DNA of 48,837 nt from CAYOHY01 sp964403885. Its GTDB lineage: Bacteria > Actinomycetota > Coriobacteriia > Anaerosomatales > PHET01. The DNA is taken from NCBI GenBank assembly GCA_964403885.1, contig CAYOHY010000011.1:1-48837 (forward strand). Reading direction: 5' to 3'. A program made the position numbers and the translations under genes. This document shows, one piece after another, positions 18,236 to 25,703 of the stretch (position 1 is its first letter; each line of letters begins with the position of its first letter). A model generated the notes under the pieces. It had not been told where the DNA came from and made no database searches. It saw only the letters and a list, made by a program, of their open reading frames with translations.

Positions 18236-19132
18236 TTACGCTCCGGTCATGAGTTCGTCGAGGAAGGAGATGCCCTTCTCGGTCAGATGGCGCTTGCCTC
18301 CATCGACAGCCGAGATAAGACCAAGCTCCTCGAGAGAAGCGAGATCACGGTAGGCGGTGGACACGCCAACCCCCAGCTCTCTGGAGACGAGACTGGGTCC
18401 CGCGGTTCCTGTCTCCATCACGAGGGCCAACACCTGCTTCTGCCGTGTGGACAGCCTTGGTTGGGCGACAGGACTCTCGGAGACAGGTGTGTCGAAACTA
18501 AGAGTCGACGGGGACTCCTGGGACAGTGTTCGCGGTGAGGGCGTCGGCCGATAAGCAGTGAAAGGCGTGGTTCTTAAAGATGGGGTGGGTTCGGTGACCT
18601 TCTCCTCCCGAGGAACACAAGAGATGGTCACCACCGACCCGCGGCCAAGATTGTCCTGTATATCCAGACTGCCACCGGATACCGCGAGATAGTCTGAGAC
18701 GATGGGAAGTCCGGATCCCACACCGCGGATGAAGTTCTTCATCTCGTTCGAAGCGGTGGTGAAGCCGGGCATGACCGCGCGCTCCTTGTCGCTGATACCG
18801 GGGCCCTGATCGGCGAAACGCAGAGTCTTGCCGTCGTCGAGAATGGAGACGACCGGTTCTGCGAACTCGGCGTGGATGAAGTTCTCTACCACCTCGCGTA
18901 CCACCGTATAGGGAATGGAACCCCCCTGGGCGCGAGCCAGCTCGTACACCTTCGCCGAAAGAGACTCTATATAGAGATCCACCGAGCAAGGACCAATCTC
19001 CTCGACCCGTGGGGCGGAGGCCGGTCCGTCATAGATGGCTATGCGCGCGCGAGTAGTTATATGAGGGTCATCGACGACGACCGTTTGAGACGCCGTGAGC
19101 GTCTGTGGGGTTTGCACGTAGAACGACTTCAT
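18236..19132 (-). CDS. GHKL ATPase fused to winged-helix domain, upstream of dnaA
   Basis: A 298-residue protein not recognised as a named gene. Residues about 50-173 carry a GHKL (histidine-kinase-like) ATPase fold: N box REVVENFIHAEF with Asn84, G1 box FADQGPGI (108-113) and G2 box RGVGSGLPIV (136-145). No phosphoacceptor histidine domain or sensor is present, so it resembles an anti-sigma-type ATPase more than a kinase. A Ser/Thr/Pro-rich linker (about 176-226) leads to a winged helix-turn-helix (LSTRQKQVLALVME, LVSRELGVGVSTAYRDLASLEELGLI). The ATG at 19132 follows GGGGGGAAG; upstream in-frame codons overlap DnaA boxes. It is the first gene of the dnaA unit and faces oriC, so a role in controlling initiation or dnaA expression is a reasonable inference only. 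Confidence 0.8.
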   Translation of the reverse strand: MKSFYVQTPQTLTASQTVVVDDPHITTRARIAIYDGPASAPRVEEIGPCSVDLYIESLSAKVYELARAQGGSIPYTVVREVVENFIHAEFAEPVVSILDDGKTLRFADQGPGISDKERAVMPGFTTASNEMKNFIRGVGSGLPIVSDYLAVSGGSLDIQDNLGRGSVVTISCVPREEKVTEPTPSLRTTPFTAYRPTPSPRTLSQESPSTLSFDTPVSESPVAQPRLSTRQKQVLALVMETGTAGPSLVSRELGVGVSTAYRDLASLEELGLISAVDGGKRHLTEKGISFLDELMTGA

Positions 19133-19917
19133 CTTCCCCCCGGCTTTCCACAATCCGAAATCAATCCACACCGTTGTCCACAGAGAGACGCACCGTAATG
19201 GTGCCCCATGTAGACAGTGTTGCAGGGCTTTGACCTGCAGTTTTCCATCAATCGAACGGTGGTTCGCCCCCACCGACAAGCACTTTTCTAATTCATCCAC
19301 AGACCTTTCCACACTGTGGAAAGATGCGGATGCCACTCCGCCTTCCCCGAGGCGGGAATCCCCTGCTCACGCTCGGCGTGTCCACCGGTCGCTTTCCTGA
19401 GAACTGTGGAAAGAGGCGCGGGAGACGGACCGATCTGTGGAAAGCCGGCGGCATGCAGTGTGCGAGCCGCTTTGATATCCACAGGTTGCTGAGGGACGCT
19501 GCGCGGGAGAGTGCTCGTGCAAAGGACGAACGGTCGATATTGATGGACCAAAGGTCTGTTTCAAGGTGACTCAAGCAGCGACGACGGCTCCTTGAACTCG
19601 CCAGATGCTAGCAGGACGACTATCTGTCCACAACGAGCCAGAGTGAGTTGTCCACAGCTTCCACACGCACCAGTCCTGCGTTTTCCACAGTGTCCACAGA
19701 TTGACCCGTGTTTTGGTCCGGAACGGTTGCGTTCGTCGCGATCGCGTTTCAGTATTCACGGGGCTCGCGTGTTGTGGGTGGATTCCTGATCGCCTCGATG
19801 GGTGGTGATCCGGACTCCTTGTGTGTGAAAACCGCAAAGAAGCGTTGACGATGCCTCCACGAGGCGCATATAATCGTCGGGCTTTGCCCTGAATCGTGGG
19901 GCAGCTAAGGAGGAACA
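19133..19917. other. oriC: oriC: DnaA-box-rich intergenic region
   Basis: No protein-coding gene is supported in these 785 bases. They contain about a dozen DnaA-box-like sites. Forward-oriented copies include TTGTCCACA at 19174-19182 and 19648-19656, TCATCCACA at 19293-19301, ATATCCACA at 19475-19483, CTGTCCACA at 19624-19632, TTTTCCACA at 19681-19689 and GTGTCCACA at 19690-19698. Reverse copies occur as CTGTGGAAAG, repeated exactly at 19314-19323, 19404-19413 and 19435-19444. CTTTCCACACTGTGGAAAG (19305-19323) is a perfect palindrome joining two boxes. Genes read away from this region on both sides, as at an origin. It is not notably AT-rich, so the unwinding site may instead be between dnaA and dnaN. 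Confidence 0.88.
19845..19874 (+). promoter_or_regulatory. Promoter of the rpmH operon
   Basis: TTGACG (19845-19850) and a perfect TATAAT (19869-19874) are spaced by 18 bases. The start site would lie about 35-40 bases before rpmH, leaving room for the AAGGAGG ribosome site at 19907-19913. Confidence 0.85.
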
Positions 19918-20052
19918 ATGAAGAGGACGTACCAGCCTAACACCCGGAAGCGTGCGAAGACGCATGGCTTCCGTGCCCGTATGGCCACCCGTGGCGGACG
20001 TGCTGTGCTTGCCGCTCGCCGTCGCAAGGGCCGCAAGGTCATCTGCGCCTAG
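19918..20052 (+). CDS. rpmH: 50S ribosomal protein L34
   Basis: A 44-residue basic protein of the large ribosomal subunit, reading MKRTYQPNTRKRAKTHGFRA at the N-terminus and ending RRKGRKVICA; both the TYQPN start and the HGFRARM segment are diagnostic. It was found by direct translation, being shorter than most gene-calling thresholds. The ATG is preceded by AAGGAGG with five bases between. It leads the rpmH-rnpA-yidD-yidC-jag cluster that borders oriC in most bacteria. Confidence 0.98.
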   Translation: MKRTYQPNTRKRAKTHGFRARMATRGGRAVLAARRRKGRKVICA

Positions 20053-20086
20053 CGCCCGCTGGTGTGGGTAGCGAGGAGCGTGCTGC

Positions 20087-20416
20087 GTGAGCACGATCAA
20101 GTCCTCGCGCGAGATCGATTCGATCTTTCGCGACTCGATGCGGGTGCCTCACCCGCTGGTCATAGCGCTGATCGCGCACACTCCTGAAGGACGCGGCCGT
20201 GACGGCCGCGTCGCGTTTATTGCTGGGAAACGAATCGGCGGCGCTGTGGTGCGCAATCGGTCGAAGAGGGTCTTGAGAGAAGCGCTTCGGCGCAACGGCG
20301 GCCCGTGGCCGGGTTATGACGTCGCACTGATCGCCGGCCGCGACGCCCAGTCCGCGCGTCCCGAGCAACTGGACGCCGCGTTCCAAAGGTTCATCAAGAG
20401 GGGCAGTCTCCGATGA
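20087..20416 (+). CDS. rnpA: Ribonuclease P protein component
   Basis: A 109-residue basic protein that assists the RNase P RNA in trimming tRNA 5' ends. The family signature is GKRIGGAVVRNRSKRVLREALR at residues about 47-68. The GTG start at 20087 follows GAGGAG by eight bases. The C-terminus overlaps yidD by four bases (ATGA), typical for this cluster. Confidence 0.97.
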   Translation: MSTIKSSREIDSIFRDSMRVPHPLVIALIAHTPEGRGRDGRVAFIAGKRIGGAVVRNRSKRVLREALRRNGGPWPGYDVALIAGRDAQSARPEQLDAAFQRFIKRGSLR

Positions 20417-20655
20417 GGAGGCTGCTCTCTTTTGTTGTGCGGATCCCGTCCGTGTTCGCCAGACTGCTCATTCGGGGTTACCAGCTGTTCATATCACCGC
20501 TTACTCCCCCGTCATGCCGCTATACGCCGACTTGCTCGTCGTATGCGCTAACATCAATCGAACGCTATGGACTCATAAAGGGTGGCTGGATGGCCCTCAA
20601 GCGCATCGGACGCTGTCACCCGTGGAGTCCCGGCGGTCACGACCCTGTGCCCTAG
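20413..20655 (+). CDS. yidD: Membrane protein insertion efficiency factor YidD
   Basis: An 80-residue small membrane-associated protein with the family core YQLFISPLTPPSCRYTPTCSSYALTSIERYG and the end RCHPWSPGGHDPVP. Its two conserved cysteines (CRYTPTC) are present. It aids YidC-dependent membrane insertion. It lies between rnpA (overlap four bases) and yidC. Confidence 0.96.
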   Translation: MRRLLSFVVRIPSVFARLLIRGYQLFISPLTPPSCRYTPTCSSYALTSIERYGLIKGGWMALKRIGRCHPWSPGGHDPVP

Positions 20656-20679
20656 CCGGCGCCATTTCAAGGAGAACAC

Positions 20680-21447
20680 GTGGACATCAATATCTGGATG
20701 TCGTTCAAGCAGCTGATCTTCAGCTTTCTGGTGCAGATCGAGTCCGTGGTGGGCGACTGGGGACTAGCGATCATCGTCTTGACGATCTTGGTGCGCCTGG
20801 CGCTGATGCCGCTCACCATCAAGCAGACCAAATCCATGTACGAGATGCAGAGGATCCAGCCCAAGATCAAGGAGATCCAGGCCAAGTACAAGGATGACAA
20901 AGAGAAGCTGCAAGAAGAGACGCTCAAGCTCTACAACGATCACAAGGTGAACCCCTTTGGCGGCTGTCTGCCCATGTTCCTGCAGATGCCGCTGCTGATT
21001 GCGCTCTATCAGGTCCTTGGTGGCACCGCAAAGAAGCCTGGAATAATGTTGCAGCACTTCCTCGATACCGGGGAGATCGGCAAGTTCCTCTTCCTCATTC
21101 CAAATATTGCCAAGACTCCTTCACAGGTGTTCGCTGCGAGCGGCCTGGCCGCTGCACTCCCCTACGTCTTCCTGGTCGCTTTGTTCGGCCTGAGCGTGTG
21201 GCTTCCCCAGGCGCTCATGCCTGGAGACAAGCAGCAGAAGATGATCGGTGCCTACATGGCGGTAGTGATGTTGTTCTTCGGGTGGAGCGCTCCCGCCGGC
21301 GTACTGTTGTACTGGGACATCTCCAGCGTTTGGGGTGTCGCGCAGCAGCAGTTGATGATGGCATCGCTGAAGCGCGGCCACGAGGACGAGATCGTTCAAG
21401 AGGTCGAGACCAAGAAGTCGGGCAAGTCGAAGAAGTCCACGAAGTAG
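20680..21447 (+). CDS. yidC: Membrane protein insertase YidC (Oxa1 family)
   Basis: A 255-residue insertase of the short Gram-positive type without the large periplasmic domain. The first helix region is WGLAIIVLTILVRLALMPLTIKQTKSM, with the conserved arginine of the hydrophilic groove in ILVRLALMP. A cytoplasmic hairpin follows (IQPKIKEIQAKYKDDKEKLQEE), then NPFGGCLPMFLQMPLLIALYQVL and more helices; the tail is basic (KKSGKSKKSTK). No lipoprotein signal peptide is evident, unlike Bacillus SpoIIIJ. The GTG start at 20680 follows AAGGAG. Confidence 0.96.
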   Translation: MDINIWMSFKQLIFSFLVQIESVVGDWGLAIIVLTILVRLALMPLTIKQTKSMYEMQRIQPKIKEIQAKYKDDKEKLQEETLKLYNDHKVNPFGGCLPMFLQMPLLIALYQVLGGTAKKPGIMLQHFLDTGEIGKFLFLIPNIAKTPSQVFAASGLAAALPYVFLVALFGLSVWLPQALMPGDKQQKMIGAYMAVVMLFFGWSAPAGVLLYWDISSVWGVAQQQLMMASLKRGHEDEIVQEVETKKSGKSKKSTK

Positions 21448-21492
21448 CCAAGAGACCACGTCAGTCCCCGCATCCGAAAGGAAGCGTACAGA

Positions 21493-22218
21493 ATGAATCG
21501 CGAGTGTGTGACCCAGGCCCCGTCGGTCGAGGAAGCCGTTGACGCCGCCCTTGAGCAGCTCGGGGTCCAGCAAGACGGTGTCGAGTACGAGGTGTTGGAG
21601 GAGCCGGGCAAAGGCATGTTCGGTATGGGTGCGCGTGATGCGAAAGTCCGCGTGTGGGTCAAGCCGGACTATCTGGTCGAGGAGGCACCCGAGGACGACA
21701 TCGAGGAGCTACCAGCCGCAGTGGTCGCCGACGATGAGGAGCCCGAGCTCACCGATGAAGAGCTCGACAAGGTCGCTGACACCGCAGTTGAGGCGCTCAA
21801 GCAGATCCTGACTCACTTCGGCGTGACCGAGCCGGTTGTCGAGGAGTATGAGGGCGACGAGGGTGAGATCATCCTAGACGTGATGGGGGGCGACCTCGGT
21901 CTGCTCATCGGGCGTCACGGGCGGACCCTGGACGCTCTGCAGGCAGCCGTCGGCGCAGTGACCACCCGCCAGCTTGGGTTCCGCTACCCCGTCGTCGTGG
22001 ACGTAGAGGGTTACAGGCACCGCCGCCGGCAGAAGATCGAGGACATGGCTCGCCGAGCCGCGGACCGCGCGGTTCGTCAGCACATCCCGGTACGCCTCCG
22101 TCCGATGACGGCGTATGAGCGTCGCGTCGTCCATGTGGCCCTGCGTGGCGACAAGCGCATCGTAACGGGCAGTGAGGGCGCAGAACCCTACCGCCAGGTG
22201 GTCATCAGCCCCAAGTAG
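21493..22218 (+). CDS. jag: Jag/KhpB RNA-binding protein (Jag_N, KH, R3H domains)
   Basis: A 241-residue SpoIIIJ-associated protein. The N-terminal Jag_N domain (SVEEAVDAALEQLGVQQDGVEYEVLEEPGKGMFGMGARDAKVRV) is followed by an acidic linker. A KH domain contains IGRHGRTLDALQAAV, and a C-terminal R3H domain contains RPMTAYERRVVHVALRG. It binds RNA, in other bacteria together with KhpA, and affects cell division and envelope functions. The ATG follows AAGGAAG. It ends the rpmH cluster; a strong hairpin lies downstream. Confidence 0.96.
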   Translation: MNRECVTQAPSVEEAVDAALEQLGVQQDGVEYEVLEEPGKGMFGMGARDAKVRVWVKPDYLVEEAPEDDIEELPAAVVADDEEPELTDEELDKVADTAVEALKQILTHFGVTEPVVEEYEGDEGEIILDVMGGDLGLLIGRHGRTLDALQAAVGAVTTRQLGFRYPVVVDVEGYRHRRRQKIEDMARRAADRAVRQHIPVRLRPMTAYERRVVHVALRGDKRIVTGSEGAEPYRQVVISPK

Positions 22219-22242
22219 GCGCTGTGTGACGATGAGTTGATT

Positions 22243-22268
22243 CGAGAGGCGCCCGCGGGCGCCTCTCG
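22243..22268 (+). terminator. Probable terminator after jag
   Basis: CGAGAGGCGCCCG and its exact reverse complement form a 26-base palindrome 25 bases after the jag stop. There is no U-run after it, so it is either a weak intrinsic terminator or an RNA-stabilising hairpin. Confidence 0.5.
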
Positions 22269-22855
22269 TGCCTTCTGTCCCAGAGGTCGACGACGGAGCT
22301 TCGCTCCCGATCGCGTTGCCGGTCGTGGGGTGCAGCGGACGGCATCGACCGCGTTCGTGGAAGAGTTCGATCACTGAGTGACGCCCACAGGGCAGCGGCT
22401 CTCAAGCAGGATGCTCCAGACGAGGTCGGACGCGCCACGGCCCCTCTCTGGTCTAATGCCTCCTGAAGCGCGCGTGAGACTTCGCCGGCGACACGCGGAG
22501 CTAGCGGCACACGAAGTCGTTGAGCACCATCGCAGGACCCGAGCATCAAGAGCCAACGAAGCATTTGATCGGGGGCAGGTTTGGCGACGATATGCGATCG
22601 CTGAGCGATGAAGTTCAACGGACGCGGCCCGCGTCGATCATTTCCGCGGCGCTCGTGACAAGACTTTCTGAGCCGCAAACTATTGGCAATCGGCTCGAGC
22701 CATGGAGATGTGCTGCCGCCATGTCGGCAAACCTGTGTCCACGTCGAGTCATTCTCTCGGATTGTGAGCGAACTCTCGGCGTCGGCTCATCGTCTCCCTC
22801 GTGGACCACATCGTGGCTCAGGGCTCCGAGCGTCCCACAGGAGACGCAGCTCACA
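22269..22855. other. Gene-free stretch between jag and parS/rsmG
   Basis: These 587 bases carry only fragmentary open frames that match no family I recognise. In several bacteria mnmE and/or mnmG lie near here, but no trace of their motifs is visible. Apart from the two parS sites at its right edge I see no clear promoter, RNA or repeat. Confidence 0.5.
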
Positions 22856-22871
22856 TGTTTCACGTGAAACA
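22856..22871. other. parS: parS site 1 (perfect)
   Basis: TGTTTCACGTGAAACA is an exact copy of the widely conserved ParB-binding 16-mer. Both parA and parB are encoded just downstream. It lies about 3 kb from oriC, where ParB loading is expected for origin segregation. Confidence 0.97.
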
Positions 22872-22900
22872 TCAAACCTCATGTATGCTGACGCCGAGGA

Positions 22901-22916
22901 GGTTTCACGTGAAACA
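22901..22916. other. parS: parS site 2, overlapping the rsmG start
   Basis: GGTTTCACGTGAAACA matches the ParB consensus at 15 of 16 positions; only the first base differs. Its first two bases are the end of the rsmG ribosome site (GAGGAGG, 22896-22902) and its centre supplies the GTG start codon (22909-22911). The two parS sites are 45 bases apart, start to start. Confidence 0.93.
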
Positions 22917-23637
22917 TCTAGACGACAAGAACCGGGCAGATCTGACTCAGTGGGCCGAAGAGCTGAACCTTCAGGTCGAAGACGACGCACGGGAGCGTGT
23001 ACTCCTGCACGTCGACTGGGTGCTCGAGCAGAACAAGACACTGAATCTGACTGCCATCAAGGATCCGGCCGAGGCTGTGCGGCTGCACGCGCTCGACTCC
23101 CTGACCATACTGCCGGAGCTTGCCGATTCACCGGATGGTCCTCTGTTGGATATGGGTACGGGTGCAGGCTTCCCTGGAATCCCGGCAATGATCGTTACGG
23201 GCAGGCCCGTGACGCTGGTCGATTCGGTCGGGAAGAAGGTCAAAGCAATCTCCGACTTCACTACATCCTCCGGATGGGGCGCGTTAGTCGAGGTGTCTTC
23301 CGATCGCCTTGAGGATCTCGGTAGAGTCCGCCGATCGCAGTTCTCGGTAGTGACTGCCAGAGCTCTCGCCCCACTCCCCTCTTTGGTGGAGCTCGCCGCG
23401 CCGTTCCTTTCAGAAGGCGGACGTCTCATCTGCATGAAGGGCACGCCGGACACCCAGGAGCTGACCTCTGGCGACAAGGTTGGCGGCATTGTTGGCATGC
23501 GGCGTCTTTCGACCAGGTCGCTAGTTCTGCCAGAAGGTCATGAGGCGAGGACTATTGTCACTTACGTGCGCGAAGGTAGGTCAAAGATCGGTCTGCCCAG
23601 GCGGGTAGGCCTCGCACAGAAGAAGCCGCTGGCCTGA
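22909..23637 (+). CDS. rsmG: 16S rRNA (guanine-N7)-methyltransferase RsmG
   Basis: A 242-residue SAM-dependent methyltransferase that modifies G527 (E. coli numbering) of 16S rRNA. Motifs seen: LNLTAIKDPAEAVRLHALDSL, the SAM loop LLDMGTGAGFPGIPAMI, VDSVGKKVKAI, and VTARALAPLPSLVELAAPFL. The start is the GTG at 22909, six bases after GAGGAGG. An in-frame ATG at 22801 would add 36 residues, including peptide copies of both parS sites (FHVKH twice), and lacks a ribosome site. It heads the rsmG-parA-parB segment. Confidence 0.95.
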   Translation: MKHLDDKNRADLTQWAEELNLQVEDDARERVLLHVDWVLEQNKTLNLTAIKDPAEAVRLHALDSLTILPELADSPDGPLLDMGTGAGFPGIPAMIVTGRPVTLVDSVGKKVKAISDFTTSSGWGALVEVSSDRLEDLGRVRRSQFSVVTARALAPLPSLVELAAPFLSEGGRLICMKGTPDTQELTSGDKVGGIVGMRRLSTRSLVLPEGHEARTIVTYVREGRSKIGLPRRVGLAQKKPLA

Positions 23638-23661
23638 CTATCACTGCTCTAGGCCGTGGGA

Positions 23662-23667
23662 TATAAT
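23662..23667 (+). promoter_or_regulatory. Candidate -10 element for parA
   Basis: A perfect TATAAT lies in the 67-base gap between rsmG and parA, 38 bases before the chosen start. CTATCA at 23638-23643 could be a weak -35 with an 18-base spacer. Confidence 0.5.
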
Positions 23668-23704
23668 CTCGCGCGTATCGTCGACGTTGGAGAGGGGGCG
23701 CGTA

Positions 23705-24499
23705 GTGGCAAGTGCTGCTGGCCGCGCACGTACAGGTCCAGGTCACATCTATGCGGTGGTCAACCAGAAGGGTGGCGTCGGCAAGAGTACGACCGCGGTC
23801 AACCTTTCTGCTGCACTCGGTGAAGCCGGACAGAAGGTCCTGCTCGTAGACCTCGATCCTCAGGGCAACGCCACATCGGGCTATGGGCTGAACAAGAACC
23901 AGCGCGAACTGTGTGTCTACAACGCCCTGCTGGGCGATACGAACATCACGGAGATCATCGAGCCGGTCGAGATCGAGAACGTCTTCGTCGTCCCGGCGAC
24001 AATTCAGCTTGCTGGGGCCGAGATCGAGCTTGTTTCAGCGATGAGCCGCGAGAACCGGCTCAAGAGCATGCTGGACGAGGTTCGCGATGACTTCGACTTT
24101 GTCATCATCGACTGCCCTCCGTCGCTCGGTCTGCTGACAATCAATGCACTTACCGCTGCCGAGGGCCTGATCATCCCGATTCAGTGCGAGTACTACGCGC
24201 TCGAGGGGTTGTCCAAGCTTCTCGACAGCACCCGACTGGTCAAGACACACCTGAACCCATCTCTTGAGGTCTTCGGTGTCGTCATGACGATGTTTGACTC
24301 GCGAACCCGTCTAGCACAGCAGGTAGTTGATGAAGTCGCAGACTTCTTTGGCGACAAGGTGTTTGAAACGCTGATCCCCCGTACGGTAAGGCTGTCCGAG
24401 GCGCCCAGCTTCGGAATGCCTGTCACCATGTACGACACTTCAGGGAAAGGCGCCGAGGCCTACCGGAACCTGGCTAAGGAAGTGATGGATCGTGTCTAA
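23705..24499 (+). CDS. parA: ParA/Soj chromosome-partitioning ATPase
   Basis: A 264-residue deviant Walker ATPase. The deviant P-loop is QKGGVGKSTTAVNLS, Walker A' includes LLVDLDPQGNATSG, and Walker B is FVIIDCPPSLGLLTINAL. It dimerises on DNA with ATP and moves ParB-bound origins. The GTG at 23705 is preferred over a TTG at 23687 because the GGAGAGGGGG ribosome site lies between them. It overlaps parB by eight bases. Confidence 0.96.
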   Translation: MASAAGRARTGPGHIYAVVNQKGGVGKSTTAVNLSAALGEAGQKVLLVDLDPQGNATSGYGLNKNQRELCVYNALLGDTNITEIIEPVEIENVFVVPATIQLAGAEIELVSAMSRENRLKSMLDEVRDDFDFVIIDCPPSLGLLTINALTAAEGLIIPIQCEYYALEGLSKLLDSTRLVKTHLNPSLEVFGVVMTMFDSRTRLAQQVVDEVADFFGDKVFETLIPRTVRLSEAPSFGMPVTMYDTSGKGAEAYRNLAKEVMDRV

Positions 24500-25367
24500 G
24501 CGAGGACTCGGCCGCGGACTGTCGGCTCTCATTCCAAGCGCGTCACAGGAGTCCCACGCGGGCGAGGAGGTCACCGAGCTCGCGGTTGACCTGGTTTCTC
24601 CCAACCCGGATCAGCCCCGTACGGATATCGACGAGGACGCCATCATCGAGCTCGCCGACTCGATTTCGAAAGTCGGCCTCCTTCAGCCCATCATCGTCCG
24701 GCCGCATGGTGAGGGTTATCAGATCATCGCGGGTGAGCGGCGCTGGCGTGCATCGAGGTTGGCCGGTCTTGAGCGGGTGCCGGTACGCATTCTGAGCATC
24801 AACGACACGGAGTCTCTTGAGATCGCCCTCATTGAGAACCTCCAGCGCGAGGACCTGAACGCCATCGAAGCCGCACGCGGATACCGCAGGTTGCTGAACA
24901 ACCATCAGATGACGCAGGCCGAGCTTGCTGACAAGGTCTCCAAGTCCCGCGTCGCGATCACCAACGCACTGCGTCTGCTCGATCTGCCTGAAGAGGTCCA
25001 GGATCTTGTCTATCAGGGCAAGATGACCGCTGGACATGCGCGGGCCGTCCTCTCCGTTCCGGACGAGGCGACGCGCGTCAAGCTTGCTGAGAAGATCGTC
25101 GCCGAGGGATTGTCCGTTCGCGAGGTTGAGAACCTCGCTCGGCTCTATGCCGCTGGCCAGACCGAGCGCGAGCCCCGTCCCGCCACCCCGAAGTCATTCA
25201 AGACGGTTGCCAGGAAGCTGCGTCGCCTCTTTGGAACCAACGTTCGAGTGAAGCAGGGTAAGGATAAGAACAAGATTGAGATTGAGTTCCGGACCGAAGA
25301 GGAGCTCGAGCGGATCTACATGATGATCGCCGAAGCGGACGTTCCGGTGCAGGAGGATCCTGAATGA
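24492..25367 (+). CDS. parB: ParB chromosome-partitioning protein
   Basis: A 291-residue ParB. The N-terminus RGLGRGLSALIP contains the ParA-stimulating basic segment. The CTPase part includes NPDQPR, LLQPIIVRP, the GERRWRA motif and ENLQREDLNAIEAA. The helix-turn-helix that reads parS is MTQAELADKVSKSRVAITNALRLL, and the C-terminal dimerisation segment ends at GTNVRVKQGKDKNKIEIEF. Two parS sites lie 1.6 kb upstream. It overlaps the next small gene by four bases. Confidence 0.97.
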   Translation: MSKRGLGRGLSALIPSASQESHAGEEVTELAVDLVSPNPDQPRTDIDEDAIIELADSISKVGLLQPIIVRPHGEGYQIIAGERRWRASRLAGLERVPVRILSINDTESLEIALIENLQREDLNAIEAARGYRRLLNNHQMTQAELADKVSKSRVAITNALRLLDLPEEVQDLVYQGKMTAGHARAVLSVPDEATRVKLAEKIVAEGLSVREVENLARLYAAGQTEREPRPATPKSFKTVARKLRRLFGTNVRVKQGKDKNKIEIEFRTEEELERIYMMIAEADVPVQEDPE

Positions 25368-25660
25368 AGCGCAACATGGAATATCTTGCCATTGGCGTGA
25401 TTCTCGGCGGCTTGCTGGGGTTCGTCGCAGGGCTTCTGTTCGCGCCTGCGAGCGGCAGCCGTACCCGCCAGAAGCTGGCCGACGAGGCGCTCCGGGCGGC
25501 AGAGGTGGCCCGGGAGATCGCCGAACGCGCCGAGAGGGCCGCAGAGGCCCTTGGAGGACGCGTCGAGCACTATCTCGGCCGCGACGAGGAGGTCGCGTGG
25601 CGCAAGGTGCGAGAGATCCGCGAGGGGCTCGACGGCTACACTCAAACTCAGACTCCCTGA
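25364..25660 (+). CDS. YtxH-like small membrane protein
   Basis: A 98-residue protein with one N-terminal transmembrane helix (LAIGVILGGLLGFVAGLLFAPASG), the glycine-rich helix plus APxSG pattern of the YtxH family, followed by an amphipathic, charged helix rich in Ala, Glu and Arg. Start ATGA overlaps the parB stop, so it is probably translated with parB. YtxH proteins are linked to stress or envelope functions, but no biochemical role is established. Confidence 0.75.
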   Translation: MKRNMEYLAIGVILGGLLGFVAGLLFAPASGSRTRQKLADEALRAAEVAREIAERAERAAEALGGRVEHYLGRDEEVAWRKVREIREGLDGYTQTQTP

Positions 25661-25703
25661 TGTCAGAGCCGTGTGAGAGTATCTCCTTCTAGGGAGGGCT
25701 CAC

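Noticed and set aside
22801..22908. 36-residue N-terminal extension of rsmG
   Set aside because: No ribosome site at the upstream ATG, and the extension simply translates the parS sites; GAGGAGG points to GTG 22909.
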